A stretch of DNA of 64,000 nucleotides, taken from assembly GCF_001888805.2 (NCBI RefSeq), contig NZ_CP019113.1:2914001-2978000 (forward strand), read 5' to 3'. Each line of letters starts with the position of its first letter. The stretch's first letter is position 1. The notes under the pieces were generated by a model. The model ran no database searches and was not told where the DNA came from. It worked only from the letters and a program-made list of their open reading frames with translations. Source of the DNA: Enterobacter sp. SA187. GTDB taxonomy: Bacteria > Pseudomonadota > Gammaproteobacteria > Enterobacterales > Enterobacteriaceae. This document shows positions 1-9,342 of this stretch, piece after piece. Made by a program: the position numbers and the translations under genes.

Positions 1-918
1 ATGCGGGGCATTACCAACTCGCAGAGCGAATGGCTGAAGTTCGGCGAGCAGATGTCTACCGAGCAGCGTGTTAACCGCCCGTCAGACGATCCGATCGCCG
101 CGTCGCAGGCGGTTGTGGTTTCCCAGGCGCAGGCGCAGAACAACCAGTATGCGCTGGCCCGTACCTTCGCCTCGCAAAAGATTTCGCTGGAAGATAACGT
201 GCTGTCGCAGGTGGCGACGGCGATCACCTCGGCCCAGACCAAAGTGATCAACGCCGGCAACGACGCATTGAGCGATGATGACCGCGCCTCGCTGGCTACC
301 GATCTGCAGGGTATTCGCGATCAGCTGATGAACCTTGCGAACAGCACTGACGGTAACGGTCGTTATATTTTCGCAGGCTACCAGACGGATAAACCGCCGT
401 TTGACGCCGCGACCGGTGCCTATAACGGCGGCGCTCAGGCTATTACCCAGCAGGTTGATGCCGCCCGTACCATGACTATCGCCCATACCGGCACTCAGGT
501 CTTTGACACCCTGACCGGCAATGCGGTGAAAGAGCCTGATGGTTCTGCACCGGAAACCAGCCTGTTTAAAATGCTGGATACGGCCATTGCAGCGCTGAAA
601 ACCCCGGTCAGCGGCGACGATGCCGCCAAGGCGACCTCTCAGGCGGCGCTGGATAAAACCAACCGTGGTCTGCGTAACTCCCTGAACAACGTGTTGAGCG
701 TGCGCGCGGAAGTGGGTACCCAGCTTGATGAGCTGGATAAGCTCGACGCCCTGGGCACTGACCGTCAGTTAGGGTTATCGTCGCAGATGAGCGCGCTGGT
801 GGACGTGGACTGGAGTTCGGCGATTTCGTCCTACACCATGAAACAGGCTGCGTTGCAGGCGTCTTATAAAGCCTTTACCGATATGCAGGGTATGTCGTTA
901 TTCCAGATGAACCGCTAA
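1..918 (+). CDS. flgL: Flagellar hook-filament junction protein FlgL (5' end outside window)
   Basis: FlgL (HAP3) is the second junction protein between the flagellar hook and the flagellin filament and is exported by the flagellar type III system. The visible 305 residues align end to end with E. coli FlgL (317 aa) from its residue 13 (MRGITNSQ...). The first 12 codons therefore lie upstream of base 1, and the ATG at base 1 is internal. The N-terminal flagellin-like coiled region (residues about 1-110) and the C-terminal helix ending ASYKAFTDMQGMSLFQMNR are both present. flgK would be expected just upstream. A strong terminator follows. Its presence implies a motile organism. Confidence 0.96.
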   Translation: MRGITNSQSEWLKFGEQMSTEQRVNRPSDDPIAASQAVVVSQAQAQNNQYALARTFASQKISLEDNVLSQVATAITSAQTKVINAGNDALSDDDRASLATDLQGIRDQLMNLANSTDGNGRYIFAGYQTDKPPFDAATGAYNGGAQAITQQVDAARTMTIAHTGTQVFDTLTGNAVKEPDGSAPETSLFKMLDTAIAALKTPVSGDDAAKATSQAALDKTNRGLRNSLNNVLSVRAEVGTQLDELDKLDALGTDRQLGLSSQMSALVDVDWSSAISSYTMKQAALQASYKAFTDMQGMSLFQMNR

Positions 919-934
919 GTATCCTGATGTAAGA

Positions 935-966
935 AAGCCCGCGCCATCACAGCGCGGGCTTTTTTT
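935..966. terminator. Rho-independent terminator after flgL, probably bidirectional
   Basis: A perfect 10-bp stem (AAGCCCGCGC / GCGCGGGCTT) with a 7-base loop is followed by a T run. It lies between the convergent flgL and MFS genes; the A residues on the left arm allow it to act on the minus strand too. Confidence 0.9.
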
Positions 967-974
967 ATGCCGGT

Positions 975-2186
975 TTACGGCTGTGTCTGTACCTGCGTAC
1001 GGGTTTCCCCGGCGCGCAGGCGGATAGCCAGCGCAATCACCCCGCAGACCGTGGCAAGAGCCACCACCGCAGGCCAGCCCGCCATTGAGTAGACTTTACT
1101 GCCCAGCGCCGAGCCTGCGGCCATGCCGATAAACACCACGGTAAACAGCAGGGCATTCAGGCGGCCACGTGCTTTAGGTTCAAGGCTGTACACCAGATTC
1201 TGATGCGCCACCAGGCTGGACTGCAAACCCAGATCAAAACCAATGGCCGACAGGGCAATCACCACCAGCTGCGCTTCAGTGGACAGCAGCGGCATGACAA
1301 ACATCAGGGCAAAGGCGATGGTGACCAGCAGGGCGCCTAACTGAGTGACGCGTGCCGCACCGACTTTATCTGCCAGCCCACCGGCCAGCGGCGCGGCTAA
1401 TGCACCTGCCGCACCGGCGATGCCAAAAGTACCGGCCACCGCGCTGCCAAGGTGATAATGCTCCAGCAGCATCACCGCCAGGGTTGACCAGAAGGCGCTG
1501 AACGAGACGGACAGAAAACCCTGAGCCAGCGCCGCACGGCGCAGGGCTGGGTAACGCTGCCACAGCTGCACCGTGGATTTCATCAGCGCCGGGTAGCTAA
1601 GCTGCGAGTGGACAGCGAAACGCGGCAGTACGCACCACAACACCACGCCAATAAAGGCAATGCTGGCCGCGGCGAGCTGATACATCACGCGCCAGCCAAA
1701 AGCTGCGCCAACAAAACCGCTGACGGTACGCGACAGCAGGATCCCCAGCAGCAGGCCGGTCATCACTGTGCCAACGGTTTTGCCCTGTTTGCCTTCCGGC
1801 GCCAGGATCGCGGCGGCGGGCACGATGTCCTGCGCCATGGTCGCCGCCATACCGACCAGCAGACTGACCACCAGCAGGGTGTTCAGTTCCGACGTCAGGC
1901 TACAGGCCAGCAGAAACACCGCCAGCGCCGCGCTTTTCAACAGGATCAGCAGACGGCGATCGTAGCGGTCGCCCAGCGGCAGCAGAAATAAAATTCCCAG
2001 CGCATAGCCCGCCTGCGTCAGCGTCGGCACCAGTCCCATACCATTGATGGTGAGATGCAGGTCACTGCCCATCAACGGCAGCAAAGGTTGCGCATAGTAG
2101 ATCGCCGCGACGCTGAAACCCGCGCCGATAGCAAGAATAAAAATCAACCAGCGTGGTACATCAAAAAGGGGGGAATGACCGTTCAT
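975..2186 (-). CDS. MFS transporter, drug/sugar efflux type
   Basis: This 403-residue protein looks like a 12-helix major facilitator of the E. coli YgaY/YnfM efflux group. Hydrophobic segments run throughout, and the loop motif GDRYDRR after helix 2 (about residues 72-78) is the family A-motif (GxxxDRxGRR type). The start chosen is the ATG at 2186, preceded by AGAGGAC on the minus strand; an upstream in-frame start would add 10 residues without a better ribosome site. It is divergent from a LysR-type regulator 108 bp away, the usual layout of a regulator and its target exporter. It is not at this site in E. coli, where flgL and rne are neighbours. The substrate cannot be read from the sequence. 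Confidence 0.85.
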   Translation of the reverse strand: MNGHSPLFDVPRWLIFILAIGAGFSVAAIYYAQPLLPLMGSDLHLTINGMGLVPTLTQAGYALGILFLLPLGDRYDRRLLILLKSAALAVFLLACSLTSELNTLLVVSLLVGMAATMAQDIVPAAAILAPEGKQGKTVGTVMTGLLLGILLSRTVSGFVGAAFGWRVMYQLAAASIAFIGVVLWCVLPRFAVHSQLSYPALMKSTVQLWQRYPALRRAALAQGFLSVSFSAFWSTLAVMLLEHYHLGSAVAGTFGIAGAAGALAAPLAGGLADKVGAARVTQLGALLVTIAFALMFVMPLLSTEAQLVVIALSAIGFDLGLQSSLVAHQNLVYSLEPKARGRLNALLFTVVFIGMAAGSALGSKVYSMAGWPAVVALATVCGVIALAIRLRAGETRTQVQTQP

Positions 2187-2265
2187 AATAGTGTCCTCTA
2201 TAAGGTGTAGGGTCATTTTTTCCTGTTCCGGGGTAGCGCGGTAGCCAGCGCAGTGGTAAAACGGT

Positions 2266-2282
2266 TATACGTTAAACGTATA
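2266..2282. promoter_or_regulatory. LysR-type operator (perfect inverted repeat, ATAC-N7-GTAT)
   Basis: TATACGTT-A-AACGTATA is a perfect 8+1+8 palindrome containing the LysR-box pattern T-N11-A. It lies 13 bases before the LysR start codon, in the region shared with the divergent MFS gene. It is therefore a good candidate autoregulatory site that also controls the exporter. The assignment rests on pattern and position. Confidence 0.6.
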
Positions 2283-2294
2283 GGCGTGAGAATT

Positions 2295-3224
2295 ATGAAA
2301 CGCACTGAGCGTATAGACAGGGTGGATCTGATGCGGACTTTTGTACGCATCGTGGAAAGCGGTTCCCTTTCTGCCGCCGCCCGCCAGCTGGTCACCACCC
2401 AGGCCACCGTCAGCCGTCGGTTACAATCGCTGGAAACCCTGCTCGGCGCAAAATTGCTGCTGCGCACCACCCACGCCATGAAGCTGACCGATGACGGCGA
2501 GCGCTGCTATCAGCATGCGAAAAACGTTATCGACGCCTGGACGACGCTGGAAGATGAGCTGAGCCTTGCCGGAGACGAGCCGGTGGGCATGTTACGGGTG
2601 CGCGCGCCCCATGCCTTTGGTCAGGAACAACTGCTGGCGCCGCTGACGGCGTTTTTGCAGCAGCATCCGAAGCTGTCAGTGGAGTGGTTTCTTAATGATA
2701 AAAGCGTCGACTTTCTCAGCGACAATATTGACTGCGCGATCCGCGTGGGCGCTGAAGTGGATCCGTCCACGGTGTCGGTAATGCTGGCGGAAGTACCGCG
2801 TCGCGTGGTGGCCGCGCCCTCGCTGCTGGCAAATTATCCGCCGGTGGAAAGGCCGCAGCAGCTGGCGGCGCTGCCCTGGGTGGCGCTCAGCACCTTCTAT
2901 CAACACGAGGTGGTGCTGACCGACCGGCATGGCGCGGTGGAGCATATCCCGATTACGCCAAGGCTTTTCACTGACAGCCTGTATGCCACGCGTAATACCG
3001 CACTCACCGGGCTGGGCGCGGCCATTGTCTCCGGCTGGACGGTGGAAGAGGATATTCGCGCCGGGCGGCTGGTGGAGCTGGTGCCCCACTGGCAGCCCGC
3101 GCCGCTGCCGGTACATCTGGTTTATCCCTGGGCGCGTTATTATCCGGCGCGGTTACGGGCTTTTTTACAGTTAATGCGTGATGTGATGCCCGGACTTGCG
3201 GGAATGCGGGTACCTGGCGGGTAA
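2295..3224 (+). CDS. LysR-family transcriptional regulator
   Basis: The 309-residue protein has an N-terminal winged helix-turn-helix (about residues 8-65, with LSAAARQLVTTQATVSRRLQ) and a LysR substrate-binding domain (about 90-300). It belongs to the CrgA/AaeR-like LysR group whose members often sit beside the efflux or oxidoreductase genes they control. The ATG at 2295 is preceded by GTGAG and gives a protein starting MKRTERIDRVDLM. A start 14 codons earlier would place the protein start before the operator palindrome and is unlikely. The divergent MFS exporter is its probable target. The effector is unknown. Confidence 0.88.
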   Translation: MKRTERIDRVDLMRTFVRIVESGSLSAAARQLVTTQATVSRRLQSLETLLGAKLLLRTTHAMKLTDDGERCYQHAKNVIDAWTTLEDELSLAGDEPVGMLRVRAPHAFGQEQLLAPLTAFLQQHPKLSVEWFLNDKSVDFLSDNIDCAIRVGAEVDPSTVSVMLAEVPRRVVAAPSLLANYPPVERPQQLAALPWVALSTFYQHEVVLTDRHGAVEHIPITPRLFTDSLYATRNTALTGLGAAIVSGWTVEEDIRAGRLVELVPHWQPAPLPVHLVYPWARYYPARLRAFLQLMRDVMPGLAGMRVPGG

Positions 3225-3251
3225 GCTGGAGAAATCTGCGATGTGAGATAT

Positions 3252-3282
3252 AAAAAAAGCCGACCCGAAGGTCGGCTTTTTT
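3252..3282. terminator. Bidirectional terminator between the LysR gene and rne
   Basis: The stem AGCCGACC / GGTCGGCT with a CGAA tetraloop has an A run on the left and a T run on the right, so it can end transcription of both convergent genes. Confidence 0.9.
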
Positions 3283-3296
3283 ACGCAGGCTGAGGA

Positions 3297-6200
3297 TTAC
3301 TCAGGCTGCTGCGGGCGGGTGGCCGGTGCTGACGCGTGATGCGTTGCACTGTGACCACCGGCCGCGCCTTTACCGCTGAACTCAAAAGCCGGGCGTACCC
3401 AGTCGCTGTGACGCGGCGCTTCCGGAACATACTCCGGCGCTGGCGCACGGGTCATAGGCGCGGTGGCGGCTGGCTGTGCGCTGTGCGCTTTCACCGGCTC
3501 TGCGGCAGGAGCGGCAACAGGCGCTGCCACTTCTTCTGCTTTCACCGGCGCAACCGGCTCCGCTTTCACCTCATCTGCTTCAACCGGCAGGGCTGCTGGC
3601 GCTGCAACGTCTTCCGCTTTAGCGGTTTCCGTTTCAGCGGCAGGTTCCGCAGCGGCAATGATTTCTTCAGCGACAGCTTCATCGGCTTCATCAATCAACT
3701 GCGGCTCGGCTGCAACCGGGGCGGCAATGGCTTCGGGATGGGTGGTTTCAACCACAACCGGCTCAGGCGCGCTGACCGGAGTCTGCGGCTCAACCACCTG
3801 CGGCTCACTCATCTGCGGTTCTGCTGCCTGCGCTTCAGTGGTCACGGTTTCCTGCGCGACTTCCGCCTGCTCAGCTGCGGCGGTAACCGGCAGTACAGTC
3901 TGTTCGATCTGCTCCGCGATGGCTTCTACCGGCGCGTTGTCAACGATAGCCTCTTCCTGCACCGGTTCCACGCTCTGGGCGACCGGATAACGGATCCATA
4001 CCTTGCCGGACGCCATTTCTGGCGACGCGCAGGCGACGGTCATCGGCATCGGCGACTGGGTCGGGTAACGCTCGTCACGATAACGACGACGGCGCTGGCC
4101 GCTGACGCGCAGGTGACGAGGAGAACGGCGTGAACGACGCGGCATTCCCGCATTGTCACGGGATTCCGTCGACTCTTCCCCGGCAGCCTGTTCTGTTACC
4201 GTAGGCAGATCCACTTTTGCGATTTCGGTATGTGCCGCTGGCGCGTCCTGAACCGGCGCGTCTGTAACCTCTTCGGTCACCGCAGGGGCTGCTTCGCCGA
4301 AGCGTACTTTCTGGCTCAGCTGGCGCTGTTTACGGCGCGGCAGCGTCTGCACACGCTCTTCCTGCTCAACCACATCCTGCTCAGCTTGCGGCTGCGGCTC
4401 ATCGCCATTCAGCACTTTAACTTCCTGCTGCGCCTGACGCTTATCATCGTTACGACGACGGTTGCGCTCGCGGCGGGACTGCTGCTGCTCGTCACGGGAT
4501 TTGGTTTTATCCGCCTCTTCAACCGCAGCGACCGGCTGGCGATTTTCACGCGCTTCACCGTTCTGCGACTGCTTCTCGCGACGGTTACGACGGTTATCTT
4601 CGCGGCCTTCACGATTATCGCGGGCTTCACGATTATCGCGTCCTTCGCGGCTGTCGTTACCCTCATTGCGATCGCGATTATCACGGTTATCGCAATTATC
4701 ACGGCGATCGTTGCGGTCGCGGCGATTGTTCTGGCGCGGCTTACGACGCTCCTGTGAACGCTCCGGCTTCACGTCTTTAACTTCAGCTTCCGCTTTCACT
4801 TCAGCCGGTTTGGCAGGTTCGTCGTCGGCAAAGAGTTTTTTCAGCGCGCCAAGTATACGGCTGATGAGGCCAGGCGCTGCTTTTTCAGCAGGCGCGGCGG
4901 CGGCAGGCTTATCAGCCGGCGCTGCCACAGTGGCTTCAGGAGCTGGCGGAATTTCCGGCATGGCAAAGGTAGCCAGCGCAGGTTGTTCCGGCTGCTTACG
5001 CTCGGCGTACTCTTCTTCCGACGGCATCGCCATCGCTTCTTCGTGCAGTTTAGGCAGCTTGTAGCTCAGGGTTGAGGTTTCTTCACCCTTACGCACACGC
5101 AGCACAGAGTAGTGCGGCGTTTCCATCTGATCGTTTGGCACGATCACGCATTTGATACCGCCCTGGCGCGCTTCAATTGCGCTTACTGCTGCACGTTTTT
5201 CGTTCAGCAGATAGGAGGCAATCGGCACCGGCACGATGGCGTGAACTTCCTGGGTATTCTCTTTCAGCGCTTCTTCTTCAATCAGACGCAGAATGGAGAG
5301 GGACAGGGATTCGTTGTCACGAATGGTGCCCGTACCGCTACAGCGTGGGCAGACGTGATGGCTGGACTCGCCCAGCGACGGGCTCAGGCGCTGACGGGAC
5401 ATCTCCAGCAGGCCGAAGCGTGAAATATGGCTGATCTGGATACGCGCGCGATCCTGACGCACGGCTTCGCGCAGACGGTTTTCCACCGCGCGCTGGTGGC
5501 GCACCGGGGTCATATCGATAAAGTCGATAACGATCAGGCCGCCGAGGTCACGCAGACGCAGCTGACGGGCAATCTCGTCTGCCGCTTCCAGGTTGGTGTT
5601 GAACGCGGTTTCTTCGATGTCGCCGCCACGGGTTGCCCGCGCGGAGTTGATGTCGATGGCGGTCAGGGCTTCGGTGGAGTCGATAACAATAGAGCCACCG
5701 GACGGCAGACGCACTTCACGCTGGAAAGCGGATTCAATCTGCGATTCGATCTGGTAATGGCTGAACAGCGGAATTTCACCGGTGTACAGTTTGATTTTGC
5801 TGCTGAAATCAGGACGACCCAGCGCAGAAATGTGCTGACGCGCCAGCTCCAGCACTTTCGGGTTATCGATGAGGATCTCACCAATATCCTGACGCAGGTA
5901 ATCACGGAAGGCACGCACAATCACGTTGCTTTCCTGATGGATCAGGAACGGAGCAGGGCGGCTTTCAGCGGCTTTCTGAATGGCTTCCCAGTGCTTCATA
6001 CGGAAGCTGAGATCCCATTGCAGCGCTTCGGCTGATTTACCCACACCGGCGGTGCGAACAATCAGACCCATGCCGTCCGGCAGTTCAAGACTGGCCAGCG
6101 CTTCTTTTAATTCGGTACGATCGTCGCCTTCAATACGACGAGAAATGCCACCCGCGCGCGGGTTGTTCGGCATCAGGACCAGGTAGCTCCCTGCAAGACT

Positions 6201-6560
6201 GATAAAGGTGGTCAGTGCCGCACCTTTGTTGCCACGCTCTTCTTTGTCGATCTGTACAATAACTTCCTGGCCTTCGCGCAGCACATCTTTGATGTTTGGA
6301 CGACCGTGGGAGCTGTAATTAGAAGGGAAATATTCGCGGGCAATCTCTTTGAGAGGTAAAAAGCCGTGGCGCTCGGCACCGTAATCTACGAATGCGGCTT
6401 CCAGGCTCGGTTCAATACGGGTGATTTTGCCTTTGTAGATGTTCGCTTTTTTCTGTTCATGTCCAGGACTTTCAATATCCAGGTCGTACAGACGCTGCCC
6501 ATCAACGAGGGCGACACGCAACTCTTCCTGCTGAGTTGCGTTGATTAACATTCTTTTCAT
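3297..6560 (-). CDS. rne: Ribonuclease E
   Basis: RNase E is the essential endonuclease that starts mRNA decay and processes rRNA and tRNA; it is also the scaffold of the membrane-bound degradosome. The N-terminal catalytic half is nearly identical to E. coli: S1 domain (about 39-119), DNase I-like domain with the Mg2+ aspartates in ALTAIDINSA (D303) and VIDFIDM (D346), and the zinc link CPRCSGTG (C404/C407). An amphipathic membrane helix (about 565-585, ISRILGALKKLFA) and an arginine-rich RNA-binding region follow. The C-terminal scaffold is long and rich in Ala, Pro, Val and Glu. At 1087 residues it is 26 longer than E. coli RNase E, with added low-complexity sequence in both disordered parts. 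Confidence 0.98.
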   Translation of the reverse strand: MKRMLINATQQEELRVALVDGQRLYDLDIESPGHEQKKANIYKGKITRIEPSLEAAFVDYGAERHGFLPLKEIAREYFPSNYSSHGRPNIKDVLREGQEVIVQIDKEERGNKGAALTTFISLAGSYLVLMPNNPRAGGISRRIEGDDRTELKEALASLELPDGMGLIVRTAGVGKSAEALQWDLSFRMKHWEAIQKAAESRPAPFLIHQESNVIVRAFRDYLRQDIGEILIDNPKVLELARQHISALGRPDFSSKIKLYTGEIPLFSHYQIESQIESAFQREVRLPSGGSIVIDSTEALTAIDINSARATRGGDIEETAFNTNLEAADEIARQLRLRDLGGLIVIDFIDMTPVRHQRAVENRLREAVRQDRARIQISHISRFGLLEMSRQRLSPSLGESSHHVCPRCSGTGTIRDNESLSLSILRLIEEEALKENTQEVHAIVPVPIASYLLNEKRAAVSAIEARQGGIKCVIVPNDQMETPHYSVLRVRKGEETSTLSYKLPKLHEEAMAMPSEEEYAERKQPEQPALATFAMPEIPPAPEATVAAPADKPAAAAPAEKAAPGLISRILGALKKLFADDEPAKPAEVKAEAEVKDVKPERSQERRKPRQNNRRDRNDRRDNCDNRDNRDRNEGNDSREGRDNREARDNREGREDNRRNRREKQSQNGEARENRQPVAAVEEADKTKSRDEQQQSRRERNRRRNDDKRQAQQEVKVLNGDEPQPQAEQDVVEQEERVQTLPRRKQRQLSQKVRFGEAAPAVTEEVTDAPVQDAPAAHTEIAKVDLPTVTEQAAGEESTESRDNAGMPRRSRRSPRHLRVSGQRRRRYRDERYPTQSPMPMTVACASPEMASGKVWIRYPVAQSVEPVQEEAIVDNAPVEAIAEQIEQTVLPVTAAAEQAEVAQETVTTEAQAAEPQMSEPQVVEPQTPVSAPEPVVVETTHPEAIAAPVAAEPQLIDEADEAVAEEIIAAAEPAAETETAKAEDVAAPAALPVEADEVKAEPVAPVKAEEVAAPVAAPAAEPVKAHSAQPAATAPMTRAPAPEYVPEAPRHSDWVRPAFEFSGKGAAGGHSATHHASAPATRPQQPE

Positions 6561-7129
6561 CGTAACTTACTCATTATTCTTACATTGACGACTAAGCTAC
6601 GGGCAGAGTATCGCCTTTCCGGGTGTGAACCGATGGCCTCGTGTCTGTTCACGTCGCCAACCTCACGGTTGTCGTACGCTTAAGAGGCGCAGAGTGTCGG
6701 TTGCCTGTATTTCATACGGAAAAACAGCGCAATTATTCGGGGAACAGCCTGGGAAAACTCTCCAGAGAAGATTCCGTCTACCGGTAAGGACTGCAACCCG
6801 CAGCCCGCTAACTGCCTGAACGATCAATACGTCTTACGCCATTGCTGCGTGGATGAACGAACGGGCAAAATTGGTGATTCCGTAAAATTCATTGTTATAA
6901 CAAGCTTGAACACGGAAAGCGTAAACATTATTCCTTGCTAACCCTGTTATAGCAAGATGACTTTTACCATTTATCACCCGGTTACTCACAGTTTTTTCAC
7001 CGCTGCTTCGAGATTGTTCTAAAAGCCATCAAAAAGCATAACGATGCGCAAACCCTACCGGGTAATCCTAAATATAAGCATAGAAAAATGAGTGGCGCTA
7101 TTCGGCGTGGCTATTTAGAATCGCCAACC
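6561..7129. promoter_or_regulatory. rne leader and rne-rluC divergent promoter region
   Basis: This 569-base non-coding stretch separates rne (minus) and rluC (plus). In E. coli rne has a leader of about 361 bases whose stem-loops let RNase E cleave and limit its own mRNA. The same spacing puts the start near 6921, where the minus strand carries TATAAC (complement of 6894-6902) as a possible -10 element. Several GC stem-loops, for example around 6640-6690, fit a structured leader. Open frames here, such as 6625-6819, lack protein-like features. Confidence 0.6.
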
Positions 7130-8083
7130 ATGAAAACAGAGACTCCAGCCGTAAAAATGGTTGCTATTTCGGCTGACGAAGCCGGGCAACGAATCGACAA
7201 CTTTTTGCGTACCCAGTTAAAAGGGGTACCGAAGAGCATGATTTACCGCATTCTGCGTAAAGGCGAAGTGCGGGTGAACAAAAAACGCGTCAAACCGGAA
7301 TACAAACTGATGGATGGCGATGAAATTCGTATCCCGCCGGTACGCGTTGCCGAACGTGATGAAGAAGCCGTGTCGCCCCATCTGCAAAAAGTGGCGGCGC
7401 TGAGCGATGTCATTCTTTATGAAGACGATCATATTCTGGTGCTCAACAAGCCGTCCGGTACCGCCGTACATGGCGGCAGCGGCCTGAGCTTTGGCGTGAT
7501 TGAAGGCCTGCGCGCGCTGCGTCCGGAAGCCCGTTTCCTTGAGCTGGTGCATCGTCTTGACCGCGACACCTCCGGCGTCCTGCTGGTCGCTAAAAAGCGC
7601 TCGGCGCTGCGTTCGCTCCATGAACAGTTGCGCGAAAAGGGTATGCAGAAAGATTATCTGGCGCTGGTACGCGGCCAGTGGCAGTCGCATGTGAAAGTGG
7701 TGCAGGCGCCGCTGCTGAAAAATATTCTGCAAAGCGGCGAACGTATTGTGCGCGTAAGCCAGGAAGGTAAGCCGTCCGAGACGCGCTTCAAAGTGGAAGA
7801 GCGCTATGAACATGCCACGCTGGTACGCTGTAGCCCGGTGACGGGCCGTACGCACCAGATCCGCGTCCATACGCAGCACGCCGGGCATCCTATCGCCTTT
7901 GACGATCGCTACGGCGATCGCGATTTTGATCGCCAGCTTGCCGGCACCGGTCTGAATCGCCTGTTCCTGCACGCTGCGGCGCTGAAATTTACGCATCCGA
8001 ATACGGGTGAAGCGATCCGCATCGAAGCGCCGCTGGACGATCAGCTCAAACACTGCCTGCAGGTGTTACGCAACGCGAAGTAA
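7130..8083 (+). CDS. rluC: 23S rRNA pseudouridine synthase RluC (955/2504/2580)
   Basis: RluC makes pseudouridines 955, 2504 and 2580 of 23S rRNA. The 317-residue product has an N-terminal S4 RNA-binding domain (about 20-80, with MIYRILRKGEVRVN) and an RluA-family catalytic domain with the signature HRLDRDTSG holding the catalytic aspartate. The start at 7130 (MKTETPAVK) matches E. coli; an in-frame ATG 14 codons earlier (7088) gives an unrelated extension. It is two residues shorter than E. coli RluC, near LAGTGLNRLF. Confidence 0.97.
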   Translation: MKTETPAVKMVAISADEAGQRIDNFLRTQLKGVPKSMIYRILRKGEVRVNKKRVKPEYKLMDGDEIRIPPVRVAERDEEAVSPHLQKVAALSDVILYEDDHILVLNKPSGTAVHGGSGLSFGVIEGLRALRPEARFLELVHRLDRDTSGVLLVAKKRSALRSLHEQLREKGMQKDYLALVRGQWQSHVKVVQAPLLKNILQSGERIVRVSQEGKPSETRFKVEERYEHATLVRCSPVTGRTHQIRVHTQHAGHPIAFDDRYGDRDFDRQLAGTGLNRLFLHAAALKFTHPNTGEAIRIEAPLDDQLKHCLQVLRNAK

Positions 8084-8102
8084 CACCCGACAGGACGAGG
8101 GC

Positions 8103-9254
8103 TTATGGCCTGAGCCATTTATCCAGCCAGGGGTAAACCTCGTCCTGTTGTTGCTGATAAAAAACATGCCCGAGTTCCGGCCAGCTTTTGGTCACTAATC
8201 TGTCATCCGCCTGTTGCGACGCCCAGACCTCTCGGGCGCGGGCAAAGGCATCCTCGACCGCCTGTGGCGGAAATAACTTATCTTTGCCGCCGCTAAAAAT
8301 CAGCATGGGTTTCGGCGCGGCAATGCTGGCGACATCGGGAATATCGAGATGTGCAGGCATACCGGGATGAAGCATATAAAAGGCGGACTGCCCGCGCAGC
8401 ACGTTATTGCCCGGCTGCATCAGACCGTCATAGGTGCCAAACCAGGAAATTACTGCCGTGGCCGCCACCTTGTCCGACAAGGCGGCCAGCTGCCAGGCGC
8501 GGAAACCGCCCATTGAGAAGCCCAGCACGCCAATGCGTTTGCTGTCGACGTTATTAAGCGTGGTGAGAAAATCCACGGTGCGCATATCTTCATAGGCCAT
8601 TTCACCGGCCAGCGAGCGGCCAAGGTTAAAATAGTTGCTCGCCAGCGCCTGTTGCTGTTCGTACACCAGCGGGCCACGCTCGCCCCAGCCGGTGCTGTCG
8701 ATGGCGATTACCACATAGCCACGCCTGGCCAGCTCATCGCCGGGAAAACGCCCGCTGAAGAACTTGTCGGCCCACGCCTGCGCGCTGGCGAGCGTTTCGG
8801 CATTCCCCCACGGGCGGATGACTTTCTCTTTGCCAATATCAAACTTTGAACCGTGATCGTGCAATAACACCACCGCCGGATGGGGACCCGCTGCTTTGGG
8901 GAGCAGCATCAGGGCGTTAATACGGTTGTCGTCGGTGATGTTCAGGGCGATTTTGCGGGCGAGGTAACTGCCACGATCCTCCTCCATCAGCGTCTGCGGC
9001 GCAAATGGCTTATGTGAATCCGGCGTCAGCAGGGCGCTGCGCAACAGCTGGCGGGCGTGCTGCTGCCAGCGGGTGAAGTCAGAGAAATGGCTGGACTGCC
9101 AGGCGTCGGGATAGGTCATCTGCGCTTTTAACGCCGCCACGTTGCCCGGAAGATTACCTTCGATAATGCCGGTCGGCGGTTTATTTTCCGCCATACCCGA
9201 GCCGCTGGTTACAAATAACATCATTGCCAGAAATGCTTTTGCTGAATATTTCAT
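8103..9254 (-). CDS. Secreted alpha/beta hydrolase (dienelactone hydrolase / acetyl-xylan esterase-like)
   Basis: The 383-residue protein begins with a Sec signal peptide (positive MKYSAK, hydrophobic core, likely cut after MA at about 22), so it probably acts in the periplasm. The alpha/beta hydrolase fold shows a nucleophile elbow GFSMGG (Ser247), a likely acid Asp325 in SGGKDKLF and a histidine in GHVF (His363). This triad resembles the DLH/abhydrolase_7 families. The start is ATG at 9254 with AAAGG upstream; a GTG one codon earlier is possible. The gene lies between rluC and yceF, which are adjacent in E. coli, so it is an accessory insertion. The substrate is unknown; an ester or carbohydrate ester is a guess from the family. 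Confidence 0.85.
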   Translation of the reverse strand: MKYSAKAFLAMMLFVTSGSGMAENKPPTGIIEGNLPGNVAALKAQMTYPDAWQSSHFSDFTRWQQHARQLLRSALLTPDSHKPFAPQTLMEEDRGSYLARKIALNITDDNRINALMLLPKAAGPHPAVVLLHDHGSKFDIGKEKVIRPWGNAETLASAQAWADKFFSGRFPGDELARRGYVVIAIDSTGWGERGPLVYEQQQALASNYFNLGRSLAGEMAYEDMRTVDFLTTLNNVDSKRIGVLGFSMGGFRAWQLAALSDKVAATAVISWFGTYDGLMQPGNNVLRGQSAFYMLHPGMPAHLDIPDVASIAAPKPMLIFSGGKDKLFPPQAVEDAFARAREVWASQQADDRLVTKSWPELGHVFYQQQQDEVYPWLDKWLRP

Positions 9255-9342
9255 CACCCACCTTTAAATTAAAACGCGGTTTTAAAAAGTCAGGTGATGA
9301 ATAATAGAGCAATGCCGGTCTTAAACCGTGATCCTTAAGGCA

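Noticed and set aside
6625..6819. Open frame in the rne leader (position of the doubtful E. coli yceQ)
   Set aside because: It is antisense to the regulatory leader, has no ribosome site and an arginine-rich composition without family features.
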